The notes below the pieces were generated by a model. That model saw only the letters and a program-made list of their open reading frames with translations, did no database searches and was not told the origin of the DNA. 64,000 nt of DNA from Flavobacterium sasangense DSM 21067 (GTDB taxonomy: Bacteria; Bacteroidota; Bacteroidia; Flavobacteriales; Flavobacteriaceae). Positions 34,114 through 43,616 of the stretch are shown one piece after another. The translations under genes were made by a program, and so were the position numbers. Within the stretch, counting starts at the first letter, position 1. Each line of letters begins with the position of its first letter. Location: contig NZ_JMLU01000003.1 of assembly GCF_000686885.1 (NCBI RefSeq), positions 1 to 64,000 on the forward strand. Direction: 5' to 3'.

Positions 34114-34147
34114 TAAAAAAAGCTTCATTAATTTGAGGCTTTTTTGT
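34114..34147. terminator. Hairpin terminator after the DUF4468 gene
   Basis: The GC-core arms in AAAAAGC and GCTTTTT with inner TCA/TGA pairing are followed by a T run. Confidence 0.75.
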
Positions 34148-34212
34148 TTTCAGATGGTAATTTATCAAGTGAAGTATAAATATTGCGAAGCATTGTATTC
34201 CGTGCCAAAAAT

Positions 34213-34244
34213 AAAAAATCCCAATCGAAAGATTGGGATTTTTT
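34213..34244. terminator. Bidirectional terminator next to carB
   Basis: Perfect 14-bp arms (34213-34226 and 34231-34244) enclose a 4-base loop. It serves carB, which ends at 34248 on the minus strand, and possibly plus-strand transcripts. Confidence 0.92.
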
Positions 34245-34247
34245 GTA

Positions 34248-37103
34248 TTACTTCGTTAAGTACATTTTTCTTCTTGCGTACAAGTCGTAGAATTGATCAT
34301 CTTTTAAATCATCTATGAATAAGATGCTTTCTCCAGTTGATTTCATTTCTGGTCCTAATGCTTTGTTTACATTTGGAAACTTACTGAAAGAGAAAACCGG
34401 TTGCTTAATCGCATAACCGTTCAGTTTTGGATTAAAATCAAAATCAGTTACTTTATTGTGACCTAACATTACTTTTGTTGCATAGTTTACATACGGTTCG
34501 CCATACGCTTTTGCAATAAACGGCACGGTACGAGAAGCTCTTGGATTCGCTTCGATAATATATACCGTGTCATCTTTAATCGCAAATTGGATGTTGATTA
34601 ACCCAACCGTTTTTAAAGCTGTGGCAATTTTCTTTGTGTGATCTTTAATTTGTTGCATTACAAATTCGCCTAAGTTAAAAGGAGGCAAAGTTGCATTACT
34701 ATCTCCCGAGTGAACTCCACAAGGTTCGATGTGTTCCATAATTCCTATGATGTACACATTTCCATCCGCATCGCAAATCGCATCTGCTTCTGCTTCGATA
34801 GCGCCATCTAAATAATGATCTAACAATAATTTATTTCCAGGAATCGATTTTAATAAATCAATTACATGTTCTTCTAATTCTTGTTTGTTGATGACGATTT
34901 TCATTCCTTGTCCACCCAATACATACGAAGGACGAACTAATAATGGAAAGTCTAACGAATCCGCTAATTTTGATGCTTCTTCAGCACTTTCAGCAATTCC
35001 AAACTTAGGAAATGGAATGTTTAATTCGGTTAACAAATCTGAGAAACGCCCTCTGTCTTCTGCTAAATCCAAAGCATCGAATGAAGTTCCTAAAATTTTG
35101 ATTCCGTATTTTGCTAATTTTTCTGCTAATTTCAAAGCGGTTTGTCCACCTAACTGAACGATTACACCTTCTGGTTTTTCGTGTTGGATGATATCATAAA
35201 TATGTTCCCAAAAAACAGGCTCGAAATATAATTTATCGGCTGTATCAAAATCGGTAGAAACCGTTTCTGGGTTACAGTTAATCATGATAGTTTCATAACC
35301 ACATTCTTTAGCAGCTAAAACTCCGTGAACACATGAATAATCGAACTCAATTCCTTGACCAATTCTATTTGGTCCCGAACCTAAAACCACTACTTTTTTC
35401 TTATCGGTAACAATACTTTCGTTGTGAACGTATTTCGTTCCGTCTGCTTTTTCAATTTCAGCTTCAAAAGTCGAGTAGAAATAAGGTGTTACCGCTTTAA
35501 ATTCTGCCGCACACGTATCTACTAATTTGTAAACACGTTTGATATTTTGTTCTTCACGTAATTTGTGTACTTGACTTTCCAAACAACCCATCATGTGCGC
35601 AATTTGGCGGTCTCCGTATCCTTTTTGTTTTGCTTCTAACAGCAATTCTCTTGGTAACGTATCTACTTTGTAATTCGAAATTTCTCTTTCTAAATGGAAT
35701 AATTCTTCATATTGTTTCAAAAACCACATGTCGATTTTAGTAATCTCATGAATTCTACTCAATGGAATTCCCATCGCAATAGCATCATAAATTACGAAAA
35801 CTCTGTCCCAACTCGCGAAAGTTAATTTCTCGATGATTTGTTCGTAGTTTTTATAGCCTTTTCCGTCTGCTCCTAACCCATTACGTTTGATTTCTAACGA
35901 CTGAGTAGCTTTGTGAAGCGCTTCTTGGAACGAACGTCCAATTCCCATTACTTCTCCAACTGATTTCATTTGAAGTCCTAACGTTCTATCAGAACCTTCA
36001 AATTTATCGAAGTTCCATCTTGGTATTTTTACGATTACATAATCTAACGTTGGCTCAAATAAAGCTGAAGTTGATTTTGTAATTTGATTTTGTAATTCAT
36101 CTAAATTGTATCCTAAAGCTAATTTCGATGCGATTTTTGCAATTGGATAACCCGTAGCTTTTGAAGCCAATGCAGAAGAACGAGATACACGAGGATTAAT
36201 CTCAATCGCTACAATATCTTCTTTATCATCTGGCGAAACTGCGAATTGCACATTACAACCTCCAGCAAAATTTCCGATAGAGCGCATCATTAAAATCGCC
36301 ATATCACGCATTTTTTGGAATGTCGTATCTGATAAAGTCATCGCTGGTGCTACTGTAATCGAATCTCCAGTATGAATTCCCATTGGGTCCATATTTTCGA
36401 TAGTACAGATGATAACTACGTTGTCATTACTATCGCGCAACAATTCTAATTCGTATTCTTTCCAACCCATTAAAGCCTTATCAATCAGTACTTCGTGGAT
36501 TGGTGATGCTTCTAAACCGTAAGTTAAAGCACCATCAAAATCTTCTTTTTTGTAAACAATTGCTGCTCCAGTTCCTCCTAATGTAAACGAAGGACGAATT
36601 ACCAATGGAAACCCAAATTCCTGAGCAATTTCTTTTCCTTGTAAGAAAGAATTAGCTGTTTTAGCCGGCGCTTGCGGAATTCCGATTTTATTTAATAAGT
36701 TTTTGAATTGCTCTCTATCTTCGGTAATGTTGATAGCATTGATATCTACACCAATTAATCGCACTCCAAAATCTTTCCAAATTCCTTTTTCATCAGCTTC
36801 AATCGCTAAATTAAGTGCAGTTTGCCCACCCATTGTTGGTAAAACAGCATCAATTTGTGGATGTGCTTTTAAGATTTCGATGATTGATTTTGTGGTAAGT
36901 GGTTTTAAGTAAACATGATCAGCCATGGATGGGTCGGTCATAATGGTTGCAGGATTTGAGTTAATTAAGATAACTTCAATTCCTTCCTCACGAAGTGAAC
37001 GAGCTGATTGAGAACCTGCATAGTCAAATTCGCAAGCTTGACCAATAACAATAGGTCCAGATCCAATAATTAAAACCGATTTGATTGTGGTGTCTTTAGG
37101 CAT
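34248..37103 (-). CDS. carB: Carbamoyl-phosphate synthase large subunit
   Basis: This 951-residue enzyme makes carbamoyl phosphate from bicarbonate, ammonia from CarA and two ATP for arginine and pyrimidine synthesis. Two homologous ATP-grasp halves are visible (residues 1-400 and about 555-935), with GSGPIVIGQACEFDYAG and GSGPNRIGQGIEFDYSC at their starts and an oligomerisation region between. The E. coli protein is about 1073 residues; this one stops after the second synthetase half and lacks the C-terminal MGS-like allosteric domain. This short form is usual in Bacteroidota. carA is not adjacent. Confidence 0.97.
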   Translation of the reverse strand: MPKDTTIKSVLIIGSGPIVIGQACEFDYAGSQSARSLREEGIEVILINSNPATIMTDPSMADHVYLKPLTTKSIIEILKAHPQIDAVLPTMGGQTALNLAIEADEKGIWKDFGVRLIGVDINAINITEDREQFKNLLNKIGIPQAPAKTANSFLQGKEIAQEFGFPLVIRPSFTLGGTGAAIVYKKEDFDGALTYGLEASPIHEVLIDKALMGWKEYELELLRDSNDNVVIICTIENMDPMGIHTGDSITVAPAMTLSDTTFQKMRDMAILMMRSIGNFAGGCNVQFAVSPDDKEDIVAIEINPRVSRSSALASKATGYPIAKIASKLALGYNLDELQNQITKSTSALFEPTLDYVIVKIPRWNFDKFEGSDRTLGLQMKSVGEVMGIGRSFQEALHKATQSLEIKRNGLGADGKGYKNYEQIIEKLTFASWDRVFVIYDAIAMGIPLSRIHEITKIDMWFLKQYEELFHLEREISNYKVDTLPRELLLEAKQKGYGDRQIAHMMGCLESQVHKLREEQNIKRVYKLVDTCAAEFKAVTPYFYSTFEAEIEKADGTKYVHNESIVTDKKKVVVLGSGPNRIGQGIEFDYSCVHGVLAAKECGYETIMINCNPETVSTDFDTADKLYFEPVFWEHIYDIIQHEKPEGVIVQLGGQTALKLAEKLAKYGIKILGTSFDALDLAEDRGRFSDLLTELNIPFPKFGIAESAEEASKLADSLDFPLLVRPSYVLGGQGMKIVINKQELEEHVIDLLKSIPGNKLLLDHYLDGAIEAEADAICDADGNVYIIGIMEHIEPCGVHSGDSNATLPPFNLGEFVMQQIKDHTKKIATALKTVGLINIQFAIKDDTVYIIEANPRASRTVPFIAKAYGEPYVNYATKVMLGHNKVTDFDFNPKLNGYAIKQPVFSFSKFPNVNKALGPEMKSTGESILFIDDLKDDQFYDLYARRKMYLTK

Positions 37104-37226
37104 TGTGTTGTTGTTTTGTTGTTGTGGGTTGTAGTTATATTGCGATTATAAAATTACTAATTTTCAAAGGGTTGCACTAAAAAGCACTTTAAAACTTATT
37201 CAAATTTTATAAACAGTTTAAAAAAA

Positions 37227-37252
37227 AGCCGCTACTAATAAAAGTAACGGCT
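37227..37252 (-). terminator. Terminator of rpmH
   Basis: Ten-bp arms (37227-37236 and 37243-37252) with a T run on the minus-strand side follow rpmH by about 25 bp. Confidence 0.9.
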
Positions 37253-37276
37253 GATATATTGTTTTAAGCTAAAACA

Positions 37277-37438
37277 TTATTTTTTGTGTCTTGGTTCGCA
37301 AGAAACAGTTAACTTATGTCTTCCTTTAGCTCTTCTACGAGCAAGCACTTTTCTTCCATTAGCAGAAGCCATTCTATCCATGAAACCGTGCTTATTTCTT
37401 CTTTTTCTTTTTGATGGTTGAAACGTTCTCTTACTCAT
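37277..37438 (-). CDS. rpmH: Ribosomal protein bL34
   Basis: Reading the minus strand from the ATG at 37438 gives a 53-residue, strongly basic protein starting [19 protein letters not shown] and ending in EPRHKK. This is the full length of bL34 in Bacteroidota. The gene is single, with its own terminator, and lies between carB and a small membrane gene, a common chromosomal context. It is too short for simple ORF filters. Confidence 0.97.
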   Translation of the reverse strand: MSKRTFQPSKRKRRNKHGFMDRMASANGRKVLARRRAKGRHKLTVSCEPRHKK

Positions 37439-37605
37439 TGTAGTATCTTTTAAAATCTATAAATAAAAATCTTTTTTAAAACTCATAGGTTTCCTATCCT
37501 GAAAACCGAGTGCAAATATACAAAGACTTTTTTCATTCGCAAATACTTTTTTAAAAATATTTTTAATTGATTTTATTACCTTTGCACTCAACAAAAAAAT
37601 ACAAC

Positions 37606-38121
37606 ATGTTTCACAAAAATATCAAATTAGTTTTAGCAGCGTTAATTATTGCTTTCGGAATCTATCAATTCACAGAAAACAACATTGGTAATGGAATCTT
37701 TTTACTTTTGTTTTCTACCATTTTTATTTTCTTGTACTTTAAAAATGAATTTATTTTATTAGCATTTTTAAAATTAAGAAAGCAAGATTTTCCAGGAGCG
37801 CAAAAATGGTTGTCTTATATTAAAAACCCAGAAGCTGCTTTAGTAAAAAAACAACAAGGCTATTTTAATTACTTACACGGCTTAATGGTTTCTCAAACGA
37901 ATTTAATTGAAGCTGAAAAATATTTCAAAAAAGCAATTGCTTTAGGGCTGTCGATGGACCAAGATTTAGCTTTAGCAAAATTACAATTAGCGGGTATCGC
38001 CATGACACGTAGAAGAAAAATTGAAGCTACCAACTTATTAAATGAAGCAAAGAAATTAGACAAGCAAAATATGCTAAAAGATCAGATTAAAATGATGAAA
38101 GAGCAAATGAAAAAAATGTAA
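37606..38121 (+). CDS. Small TPR-like membrane protein
   Basis: The protein has 171 residues from the ATG at 37606; the longer frame from 37567 would run through the TACCTTTG -7 element at 37577-37584. Two membrane segments (about 7-42) are followed by a cytoplasmic tetratricopeptide-like region (YFNYLHGLMVSQTNLIEAEKYFKKAIALG and ALAKLQLAGIAM) and a basic, methionine-rich tail. The family is common and unnamed in flavobacteria. The role is unknown; TPRs suggest protein binding at the membrane. Confidence 0.82.
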   Translation: MFHKNIKLVLAALIIAFGIYQFTENNIGNGIFLLLFSTIFIFLYFKNEFILLAFLKLRKQDFPGAQKWLSYIKNPEAALVKKQQGYFNYLHGLMVSQTNLIEAEKYFKKAIALGLSMDQDLALAKLQLAGIAMTRRRKIEATNLLNEAKKLDKQNMLKDQIKMMKEQMKKM

Positions 38122-38141
38122 TTTATTCATTTTCAACACAC

Positions 38142-38168
38142 AAAAGCACCTTTTTTAGGTGCTTTTTT
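38142..38168 (+). terminator. Rho-independent terminator
   Basis: Arms 38142-38151 and 38157-38166 with a GCACC core are followed by a T run, 20 bp after the TPR-like gene. Confidence 0.92.
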
Positions 38169-38539
38169 TGTTTATTTATCGAGTTATCTTTTCGTTTGAC
38201 GAGTTTTTTAGCTTTGAATATTTCTTTTTAATAGTTTAGCTAAGTAAAAAATAAAAATTCCCCTAAAATTAAATATCCACTATAATTTTTATGAGAAGAT
38301 TTATTATAAAAAGATGGAAAAGGGGAAATTCCAACTTTTAAAAAATCTATTAAATAAACATGAAAAGATTAAAAGTTATAGTGGTTTTTTAGTCCTTAAA
38401 AAATGTTACGTTTTTAGAAATTAATATCTAGAAGAAAACACTAAGCGTAATATTAAAAATTCATACAGAAAAGCAAACTTTTGAGTTTTTTAAATTCTAC
38501 TCTACCCTCTCAAAACTTTATTGATTTTCTGTATGATTT
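38169..38539. other. Gene-free AT-rich stretch with nested inverted repeats
   Basis: No convincing ORF is present. A large hairpin at 38461-38536 has perfect 12-bp outer arms (38461-38472 and 38525-38536) and an inner 7-bp pair (38479-38485 and 38509-38515). It lies just beyond the stop of the exporter gene and may be its terminator. Two further complementary pairs overlap in the order of a pseudoknot: about 38259-38264 with 38321-38327, and 38277-38285 with 38376-38384. Confidence 0.5.
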
Positions 38540-38908
38540 TTATTTTCCCAGTAACATCTTTCCGGCAATTAACAAAAGAATAAATCCAAATACTTTTTTT
38601 AGCATTTTTTGATCTAAACCAACCGCTATTTTACTTCCAAAATAACCTCCAATAACAAAGAACATCGCAATTATTCCCACATATCTCCAATCGATAAAAC
38701 CTTCTTTATGATACGTGTAAACAGCAACTGCTGTAACTGGAACAACTAAAACCGCCAAACTAGTTCCTTGAGCTTGATGTTGATTGAACCCTAAAAGCAA
38801 AACCAACAATGGTACCATAATTACACCACCTCCTACTCCAACTAATCCACTCAGGATTCCAGCTAAAACACCGATTAAAACTAAAGATAAAACAATTTGA
38901 ATATCCAT
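38540..38908 (-). CDS. Half-size TauE/SafE-type membrane protein
   Basis: The protein has 122 residues from the ATG at 38908, with about four membrane segments. It contains the family motif GILSGLVGVGGGVIMVPLL near the N-terminus and GTSLAVLVVPV. Full TauE/SafE anion exporters have two such halves in about 250 residues; this is one half, so it would need to form a dimer. Short forms exist in Bacteroidota. It lies 8 bp after the lytic transglycosylase gene. The substrate cannot be assigned. Confidence 0.85.
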   Translation of the reverse strand: MDIQIVLSLVLIGVLAGILSGLVGVGGGVIMVPLLVLLLGFNQHQAQGTSLAVLVVPVTAVAVYTYHKEGFIDWRYVGIIAMFFVIGGYFGSKIAVGLDQKMLKKVFGFILLLIAGKMLLGK

Positions 38909-38915
38909 CGGGCGC

Positions 38916-39806
38916 TTATTCTTTATGATATCCTGAAGTTGGGATTTCGATTTCATATTTTTTTCCTGAAGTATTTGTTAGTTTTTTATCGCGTAACCAA
39001 GGATTGTGAATTTTTAAAATCTTGTAATTCACACCTTGTGTTTTGGCAAACTTTGCTAAATCCGTAATCGAAGAATCAACTACTATTTTTTTGGTTGGAA
39101 TAGTATAATACAAAGCTTCTTTTGGTATTGAAAAACCATACTTGTCTGAATTTTTCATGATTTCTTTCAAAGCTAAAATTCGGAAAACATAACGTGATGT
39201 TTCTTCGGTTAACAACAAATCGTAATAATTATCAACTTGTTGTTCTTCCATTTTTTTAAAAATTCCATTCATTCCACCATTATATGAAGCTGCGGCTAAT
39301 GTCCAAGAACCAAATTTTTCTTTAGCACCTAGTAAATATTTACAAGCCGCTTCGGTTGATTTTTCTAAATGATAACGTTCGTCTACCTCATCACTTACTT
39401 CCATTCCTTTTTCTTTAGCTGTTGCTGGCATAAATTGCCAAACACCTCTTGCTCCAGCAGGAGAAACTGCATTCACCAAACTACTTTCAATAACTGCCAA
39501 ATATTTAAAATCATCTGGAACTCCATATTTAGCAAGAATCGGTTCTATTATTGGAAACACTTTATTCGCACGTTTAATGACCAAAGTGGTATTCGTATGA
39601 TAATTCATATTGGTAATCATTTCTTTATCCAAACGCTCTTGAACATCTGCCATAAACGTTGGTACTTCTTCACCAGAAAAGTCCATTTTCAAACTATAAC
39701 CTACTGGAGAATATTTTGTATCATCTGAAACTACTCCATAAATTAAGAAACTTGCCAATACAGCAACCGCTCCTAAAATCACTATCTTCTTCATATGCTT
39801 TTTCAT
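38916..39806 (-). CDS. Lytic murein transglycosylase
   Basis: The 296-residue protein has an N-terminal anchor or signal (about 7-25) and an SLT lysozyme-like domain (about 85-215). The catalytic glutamate is in LAVIESSL, followed by SPAGARGVWQFMPATAKEKG and ASYNGG. It cleaves peptidoglycan glycan strands in the periplasm. There are no LysM repeats as in full-length MltD, but a C-terminal segment (250-296) could act in substrate contact. It is grouped with a hydrolase gene 2 bp upstream and the exporter gene downstream. Confidence 0.92.
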   Translation of the reverse strand: MKKHMKKIVILGAVAVLASFLIYGVVSDDTKYSPVGYSLKMDFSGEEVPTFMADVQERLDKEMITNMNYHTNTTLVIKRANKVFPIIEPILAKYGVPDDFKYLAVIESSLVNAVSPAGARGVWQFMPATAKEKGMEVSDEVDERYHLEKSTEAACKYLLGAKEKFGSWTLAAASYNGGMNGIFKKMEEQQVDNYYDLLLTEETSRYVFRILALKEIMKNSDKYGFSIPKEALYYTIPTKKIVVDSSITDLAKFAKTQGVNYKILKIHNPWLRDKKLTNTSGKKYEIEIPTSGYHKE

Positions 39807-39808
39807 TT

Positions 39809-40477
39809 TTATTCGTTTAAAATTAATTTAGGTAAATTTTCATTCAACCACTTGAACTTATTAATTATCATGATGTGAGTCCCGCCTTTTACCACAATAC
39901 ATTTTTGGATGTTTTTGATTGGAAAAACCTCATCTGCATCACCATGAATATGAACAACAGCTTCGTTGACTTCTTTTTGTTTCCAACACAATATAGTCTC
40001 AATCGCCCAATCCAAATATTGCTTATCACGAACCGATAAATACTTTTCATACAACTTCAATCGTTTCGCTACGATGTTATCTCCAAATGCATATTTAACC
40101 AATTTTTCAATATCAGCCAAAAGTTGGGTTGGAATTAACTTATACGCTTTTGTTGTCTTCGCAACTTTAAAACGCTGTGGAAATTCGGTATTCGATTTAA
40201 CGCTTGAAATGATAATTACTTTACGAACTTGCATTTGCTTTGCCATTTCCTGAACCAAAACCCCTCCAAAAGAAACTCCAACTAAAACTGGATTTTCATG
40301 CTGAATTTTCTCAGTCATTCGAAGTGCGTAACTTTCAATACTTTCTTTATTATTGGGCAAAAACCATTCCAAAAAATGCATTTCAAATTGGTCTTCTGGT
40401 AATTGTATGTTTTCGAAAATAGTAGGACTTGCAGCCAAGCCAGGCATAAAATAAACTGGAATCTTACTCATTACCAT
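39809..40477 (-). CDS. Alpha/beta hydrolase
   Basis: This 222-residue protein has the nucleophile elbow GVSFGG (about residue 67), an acid in HGDADEVFP and a histidine in KGGTHIMIINK. The catalytic triad is complete. There is no signal peptide, so it is cytoplasmic. It opens a minus-strand group with the transglycosylase and exporter genes (gaps of 2 and 7 bp). The substrate is unknown. Confidence 0.88.
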   Translation of the reverse strand: MVMSKIPVYFMPGLAASPTIFENIQLPEDQFEMHFLEWFLPNNKESIESYALRMTEKIQHENPVLVGVSFGGVLVQEMAKQMQVRKVIIISSVKSNTEFPQRFKVAKTTKAYKLIPTQLLADIEKLVKYAFGDNIVAKRLKLYEKYLSVRDKQYLDWAIETILCWKQKEVNEAVVHIHGDADEVFPIKNIQKCIVVKGGTHIMIINKFKWLNENLPKLILNE

Positions 40478-40523
40478 TATTTTAAAAAAGTTTCGTAAAT
40501 TTGCACCTTAATTGAAAGGCATC

Positions 40524-40805
40524 ATGGAAATCAAAGATAATGAACTTTTAAGACAATTTGAAATTATTACTGATACAGGTTTAGTTGCGATTGAATACTC
40601 GATACAAGAACGCAAGTTGTTTTTGACTAAATTTTGCAGCAATAATAACGAAGATGAAGAGTTACACAACGAATTTATCAAAACCGTTTTAGAACTAGCA
40701 CAAGAACGAAAATTAAAAGTCGTTCCAACACACGCAAAATTTATCAGTTTCTTTAGAAAGAATCGAAAATTTCAAGAAATGTTGCCTCCTGGAATTAAGA
40801 TTTAA
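40524..40805 (+). CDS. YjdJ-type GNAT-like acetyltransferase
   Basis: The protein has 93 residues from the ATG at 40524. It has the short N-acetyltransferase-like fold of the GCN5-related YjdJ group, with EIITDTGLVAIEYSIQERKLFLTKF, a middle HNEFIKTVLELAQERKLKVVPTHAKFISFFRKN and a closing basic tail. A TAAATTTG -7 element lies at 40496-40503, upstream of the start. The acceptor substrate is not known. A terminator follows. Confidence 0.85.
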   Translation: MEIKDNELLRQFEIITDTGLVAIEYSIQERKLFLTKFCSNNNEDEELHNEFIKTVLELAQERKLKVVPTHAKFISFFRKNRKFQEMLPPGIKI

Positions 40806-40813
40806 TTCTAAGA

Positions 40814-40844
40814 AAAATCCCAAGTCTATTAAACTTGGGATTTT
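40814..40844. terminator. Bidirectional terminator
   Basis: Twelve-bp arms (40814-40825 and 40833-40844) lie between the acetyltransferase gene and mtaB, which converge here. Confidence 0.92.
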
Positions 40845-40845
40845 T

Positions 40846-42174
40846 TTATGCTTCTACGTTTAGAAATTCCATTCTTACGCTTCCGTCTTCGTCTATTTTG
40901 GTCAGATTAATTTCGTGAAGCGTGTTTACCAATTCTGGATTCCAAGGTGTTTTTACTTTTACGTAATTTTCTGTAAATCCGTGAATGTAGCCTTCTTTGT
41001 TTTCACTTTCGAATAAAACCGTTCTGTTGGTTCCAATTTGACTTTCGTAAAAAGCTCTTCTTTTCTTTACCGAAAGTCCGCGTAGCATTTTACTTCTTTT
41101 CGAACGCACGTTCATTGGTACTACTCCATCCATTTCTACCGCTTCAGTATTATCTCTTTCCGAATAGGTAAAAACGTGTAAATAAGAAATATCTAAATCA
41201 TTTAAGAAATGATACGTTTCTAAGAAATATTCATCGGTTTCACCTGGAAATCCTACAATTACATCTACTCCAATACAAGCGTGAGGCATTACTTCACGAA
41301 TTTTAGCTACACGTTCTGTGTACACTTCACGCAAATAACGACGCTTCATTTTTTTCAAAACATCATTAGAACCCGATTGCAATGGAATATGAAAATGCGG
41401 AACGAATGTTCGACTTTGCGATACGAATTCAATTGTTTCGTTTTTCAAAAGATTTGGTTCGATGGAAGAAATTCGCAAACGTTCGATTCCTTCTACTTCA
41501 TCTAGTGCTTTTACTAAATCTAAGAAAGTGTGTTCGTGTTTTTTATTTCCAAATTCTCCTTTTCCGTAATCGCCAATATTTACACCGGTTAAAACAATTT
41601 CTTTAATGCCTTGTTCTGAAATTTCTTTAGCGTTTTTTAATACATTTTCCAATGCATCACTTCTAGAAATTCCACGAGCTAATGGAATTGTACAATACGT
41701 ACATTTGTAATCGCAACCGTCTTGTACTTTTAAGAAAGCTCGAGTTCTATCGCCAATCGAATAACTTCCGACATAAAAATCCGCTTCCTCGATTTCGCAT
41801 GAATGCACTTCACCCATGTCGTTTTTCGACAAGTCATTAATATAATCGGTGATTTTGAATTTTTCTGTTGCACCTAAAACCAAGTCCACACCATCAACTG
41901 CGGCTAATTCTTCTGGTTTTAATTGGGCATAACAACCAACTGCAGCAACAAACGCTTTAGCATTCAGCTTCATTGCTTTTTTAACAATCTGCTTGAATTG
42001 CTTATCCGCATTATCGGTAACCGAACAGGTATTGATTACATAAATATCTGCAATTTCTTCAAAATCAACACGTTCAAAACCTTCATTTTGAAAATCACGT
42101 GCAATAGTAGACGTTTCTGAGAAGTTTAATTTGCATCCTAAAGTGTAGAATGCGACTTTTTTCTTGTTTTCCAT
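40846..42174 (-). CDS. mtaB: tRNA t6A37 methylthiotransferase
   Basis: This 442-residue radical-SAM enzyme converts N6-threonylcarbamoyladenosine at position 37 of tRNA to its 2-methylthio form. It has the N-terminal UPF0004 domain with three cysteines (about 1-130, including TLGCKLNF), the radical-SAM cluster motif CDYKCTYC (about 155-162) and a C-terminal TRAM domain (about 380-440). This three-domain layout matches MtaB rather than MiaB in Bacteroidota. It is a housekeeping gene, expressed apart from its neighbours. Confidence 0.95.
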   Translation of the reverse strand: MENKKKVAFYTLGCKLNFSETSTIARDFQNEGFERVDFEEIADIYVINTCSVTDNADKQFKQIVKKAMKLNAKAFVAAVGCYAQLKPEELAAVDGVDLVLGATEKFKITDYINDLSKNDMGEVHSCEIEEADFYVGSYSIGDRTRAFLKVQDGCDYKCTYCTIPLARGISRSDALENVLKNAKEISEQGIKEIVLTGVNIGDYGKGEFGNKKHEHTFLDLVKALDEVEGIERLRISSIEPNLLKNETIEFVSQSRTFVPHFHIPLQSGSNDVLKKMKRRYLREVYTERVAKIREVMPHACIGVDVIVGFPGETDEYFLETYHFLNDLDISYLHVFTYSERDNTEAVEMDGVVPMNVRSKRSKMLRGLSVKKRRAFYESQIGTNRTVLFESENKEGYIHGFTENYVKVKTPWNPELVNTLHEINLTKIDEDGSVRMEFLNVEA

Positions 42175-42322
42175 AAGTAAAACTCAATTAATGAAATCGT
42201 TGTCAAAAAATTGAGAGTGCAAAGATAGAGAAATTTGAAAATTATTTCATTTGAAAATCTGAAAATGTAATTAGAGTCAAAGTAATTTTCAAATCAATAC
42301 ATCTTCAAATTTTCAAATTATA

Positions 42323-43498
42323 TTACTCTTTTCTATATTTCTTTGTTTCTTCAAAAACGTGTTCTAAGATTTTAGCGTCTTGTTCCGTAAATTCTACGTG
42401 ACGTCGACTCATTACAATTTTAGCGGTTTCGAAAGCTTTTTTAGTGATGTAAGTGGTAAATCCTGAAGCACCACCCCATGAAAAACTTGGTACAAAATTT
42501 CTTGGAAATCCAGAACCAAAAATATTAGCTGAAACTCCAACTACAGTCCCAGTATTAAACATCGTGTTGATACCGCATTTACTGTGATCACCCATCATTA
42601 ATCCGCAGAATTGCAAACCTGTTCTTGCAAAACCTTCGGTTTCATAGCTCCACAAGCGTACTTCTTCATAATTATTTTTTAAGTTGGAATTATTTGAATC
42701 GGCTCCAATGTTACACCATTCTCCTAAAACCGAATTTCCTAAAAATCCATCATGACCTTTATTAGAATAGCCAAATAAAACCGAGTTATTCACTTCGCCT
42801 CCAATACGACAATGAGGTCCAACAGTTGTTGCTCCATACACTTTTGTCGCTAATTTTACTTGCGCTTCTTCACACAAAGCAAAAGGTCCTCGAATAACTG
42901 AACCTTCCATGATTTCAGCATTTTTCCCGATGTAAATTGGTCCGGTTGAAGCATTTAAGGTTACAAATTCTAATTTTGCTCCTTCTTCAATGAAAATATT
43001 TTCTGGAGCAATTACGTTGACGCTTTTTGGAATCGGTTGGGAAAATCTATCTTCGGTTAACAATTCGAAATCTTCACGAATTGCTGCATCATTTTTTGCA
43101 AAAATATCCCAAGTGTTTTCGATTCTTAAAACATCTCCTTCGTATTCAATTAATTCATATTCATCAAAATCGATATCTTCTTGCGTATCATGTGTATGAA
43201 AAGCTATAATTTCTTCTCCAAAAAGAATCGCTTCTTTTGGATTCAGATTTTGAACCATATCAATTAAAATCGGATTGGGTAAAAATGAAGCGTTAATCAT
43301 GATGTTTTGTTCCATTTCTACCATTGGATATTTCTCCATCAAATATTCTTCGGTAAGCGTTGTAGTGGTGTAACCTAAATATTTTTCCCACTTTTCACGA
43401 ATGGTTAAAATTCCGATACGAATATCAGCTACTGGACGTGTAAAAGTAAAAGGAAGTAAGGCATTGCGAACAGTTCCGTCAAAAAGTATATAGTTCAT
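42323..43498 (-). CDS. GlmU-like sugar nucleotidyltransferase family protein
   Basis: This 391-residue protein starts with the pattern NYILFDGTVRNALLPFTFTRPVADIRIGILTI, unlike the classical nucleotide-binding start LAAGxGTRM. It is followed by a left-handed beta-helix of hexapeptide repeats (about 200-340, with GKNAEIMEGSVIRGPF and GATTVGPHCRIGG). The family is found in most Bacteroidota and is predicted to make or modify nucleotide sugars. No activity is established for it. It stands 120 bp from rpmE2, a frequent neighbour. Confidence 0.85.
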   Translation of the reverse strand: MNYILFDGTVRNALLPFTFTRPVADIRIGILTIREKWEKYLGYTTTTLTEEYLMEKYPMVEMEQNIMINASFLPNPILIDMVQNLNPKEAILFGEEIIAFHTHDTQEDIDFDEYELIEYEGDVLRIENTWDIFAKNDAAIREDFELLTEDRFSQPIPKSVNVIAPENIFIEEGAKLEFVTLNASTGPIYIGKNAEIMEGSVIRGPFALCEEAQVKLATKVYGATTVGPHCRIGGEVNNSVLFGYSNKGHDGFLGNSVLGEWCNIGADSNNSNLKNNYEEVRLWSYETEGFARTGLQFCGLMMGDHSKCGINTMFNTGTVVGVSANIFGSGFPRNFVPSFSWGGASGFTTYITKKAFETAKIVMSRRHVEFTEQDAKILEHVFEETKKYRKE

Positions 43499-43565
43499 TA
43501 TGTTGAATTGTTAAAGTGATGAATTGTGTAAAACAATACTCAAAAGTAGGAAGATTTAAGCAATA

Positions 43566-43593
43566 AAAAAAGCCTCACCTAGGTGAAGCTTTT
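43566..43593 (-). terminator. Terminator of rpmE2
   Basis: Two complementary arms meet in a perfect palindrome TCACCTAGGTGA with flanking A and T runs. On the minus strand the T run follows, downstream of rpmE2. Confidence 0.9.
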
Positions 43594-43616
43594 CTCTATT
43601 TTGAAAAAGCGAAAAA

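Noticed and set aside
37567-37605. Upstream start for the small TPR-like membrane protein
   Set aside because: This stretch contains the TACCTTTG promoter element; the ATG at 37606 is the better start.
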